From: Heliorestis convoluta
Lineage (GTDB): Bacteria > Bacillota > Desulfitobacteriia > Heliobacteriales > Heliobacteriaceae
Direction: 5' to 3'
Assembly (NCBI RefSeq): GCF_009649955.1
Contig: NZ_CP045875.1
Coordinates: 1,965,501-2,029,500 of the forward strand
Length of the DNA stretch: 64,000 nucleotides
The position numbers and the translations under genes are program-made. Positions 63,156 through 64,000 of this stretch are shown piece after piece. A model generated the notes under the pieces. That model had not been told where the DNA came from and did no database searches. It was given only the letters and a program-made list of their open reading frames with translations. Numbering within the stretch: position 1 is the stretch's first letter; each line of letters opens with the position of its first letter.

Positions 63156-64000
63156 ATGCGAGAAAAGATAAAAGGAATACTTAGAAAAATATATCCTCTT
63201 CCACTTACCAAAAGAGTGTACTTTTCTATCCTATTTTTGGTGCTTTTATACACTATCGGCATGACAGGTATCGTTCATCTAGGATTCATCAAAAAAGAGC
63301 GGTATGAGCGTAACTTCACACTTCATGAGATAACCTATGCCATGGCAGAGCGGATCGCGCATATCTATCAAGAACTTGCTCAAAAAGAAGAAAAAGTTGC
63401 TGAGACGAATTATGAAAGCCAGCTGAATGAAAGTATGCAGTTTTTCCTAGCAGAACTGGCCAGAAAATATCCTGGTGTCAACATGGCCTTTTACTACAAT
63501 GAAACGGGCCAATTAATCAATTATGAAGAAGACAAAAAAATCAACATTCAAGTTATTGATCGGATTTTTCCAGTTGATAATTTCCGATTCAAAGTTTCTG
63601 AAACAAACAAAGAAATAATCACGATTCTAGAGAAAGAATTACAAAAAGGATTAAGTCCAACAGAGCAAAGTATCAAATACTTCTCTTGGACTGACGATCC
63701 TTCTATTTACGTCATCCGTCCCGTTTATGCAGATGACAAACTAATTGGCTATTGCTGGGGAAGTATCAACAAAAATAAATTTCACGGCATCGTTAACTTG
63801 AGAACAGCAGAAGTCGCTTTTATTCAGATGTTTATCGCAGCACTATGCATTCTACTAGCTTGGCATATTTTCCGTCGCCTAAAAATAGAGATGGAAAGTT
63901 TTGGCGTAGCAGCCACACAAACCGATGAAGCCTTACTCCTACAAACCAGCTTTCCAGAGCTACGTCCATTGCTAGAAAAAATGAGTACGCACAGCCATGA
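63156..64000 (+). CDS. Membrane sensor protein, probably a sensor histidine kinase (3' truncated by window)
   Basis: The frame is open from ATG 63156 (after GAGGAGACGG) to the window end, ~281 codons, with no stop. It encodes a helix near residues 22-44 (VYFSILFLVLLYTIGMTGIV) and an external domain of ~175 residues. A second helix follows near 221-240 (FIQMFIAALCILLAWHIF), then a cytoplasmic segment ending FPELRPLLEKMSTHSH. Two helices flanking a sensor domain are typical of sensor histidine kinases. The kinase domain itself lies beyond the window, so this is inferred. Confidence 0.7.
   Translation, partial: MREKIKGILRKIYPLPLTKRVYFSILFLVLLYTIGMTGIVHLGFIKKERYERNFTLHEITYAMAERIAHIYQELAQKEEKVAETNYESQLNESMQFFLAELARKYPGVNMAFYYNETGQLINYEEDKKINIQVIDRIFPVDNFRFKVSETNKEIITILEKELQKGLSPTEQSIKYFSWTDDPSIYVIRPVYADDKLIGYCWGSINKNKFHGIVNLRTAEVAFIQMFIAALCILLAWHIFRRLKIEMESFGVAATQTDEALLLQTSFPELRPLLEKMSTHSH

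Overview
The window looks like the chromosome of a motile, low-to-mid GC, Clostridia-type Firmicute. Four features support this: a Bacillus/Clostridium-style fla/che operon, codY, polC, and the order rpsB-tsf-pyrH-frr-uppS-cdsA-dxr-rseP-ispG-proS-polC. Complex I genes (nuoL-M-N) together with a NifX-like protein would fit a member of the Heliobacteriaceae. Nothing in the window is diagnostic for phototrophy, so that family assignment is an inference. All genes lie on the + strand. No rRNA, tRNA, CRISPR array, insertion sequence or prophage was seen.

Layout. 1-3.7 kb: the 3' end of a nuo operon (nuoL partial, nuoM, nuoN) and its terminator. 3.8-4.8 kb: a NifX/NifB-type protein, a long perfect palindrome, and a yraN-family gene broken by a 37-bp tandem duplication. 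4.9-14.1 kb: DNA uptake, DNA topology, tRNA and proteolysis genes (comM/yifB, dprA, topA, trmFO, hslV, hslU, codY). 14.1-14.5 kb: a 323-bp intergenic stretch with a terminator and a 21-bp tandem repeat. 14.5-45.6 kb: a flagellar and chemotaxis supercluster (flgB through fliA and a swrB-like gene). It builds the basal body, export gate, hook, switch and chemotaxis core, and then the sigma factor for late genes. 45.6-49.3 kb: an MltG-like orphan, rpsB with a structured leader, tsf, pyrH and frr. 49.4-57.3 kb: isoprenoid, lipid and envelope genes (uppS, cdsA, an AI-2E-type transporter, dxr, rseP, ispG) and proS. 57.3-59.2 kb: two glycosyltransferases. 59.3-62.9 kb: polC. 63.2 kb to the end: the 5' part of a membrane sensor protein.

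The genes are tightly packed, with many 1-8 nt overlaps that suggest translational coupling. Many start codons are GTG or TTG preceded by strong Shine-Dalgarno (SD) sequences. Several starts were therefore chosen downstream of the longest open frame.

The most notable observations are these. (1) A full-length-looking PolC appears to lack the inserted DEDD 3'-5' exonuclease domain. (2) A small two-helix membrane protein in the che operon ends in a segment resembling the FliG-binding tail of FliF. (3) yraN is broken by a perfect 37-bp tandem duplication. (4) The best SD of flgD points into the wrong frame, and one extra C would join the two frames. (5) A GC-rich terminator-like hairpin lies inside the start of fliO. 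(6) A structured leader precedes rpsB. I do not see a wholly new multi-gene system. The rest is a well-ordered core-gene region.
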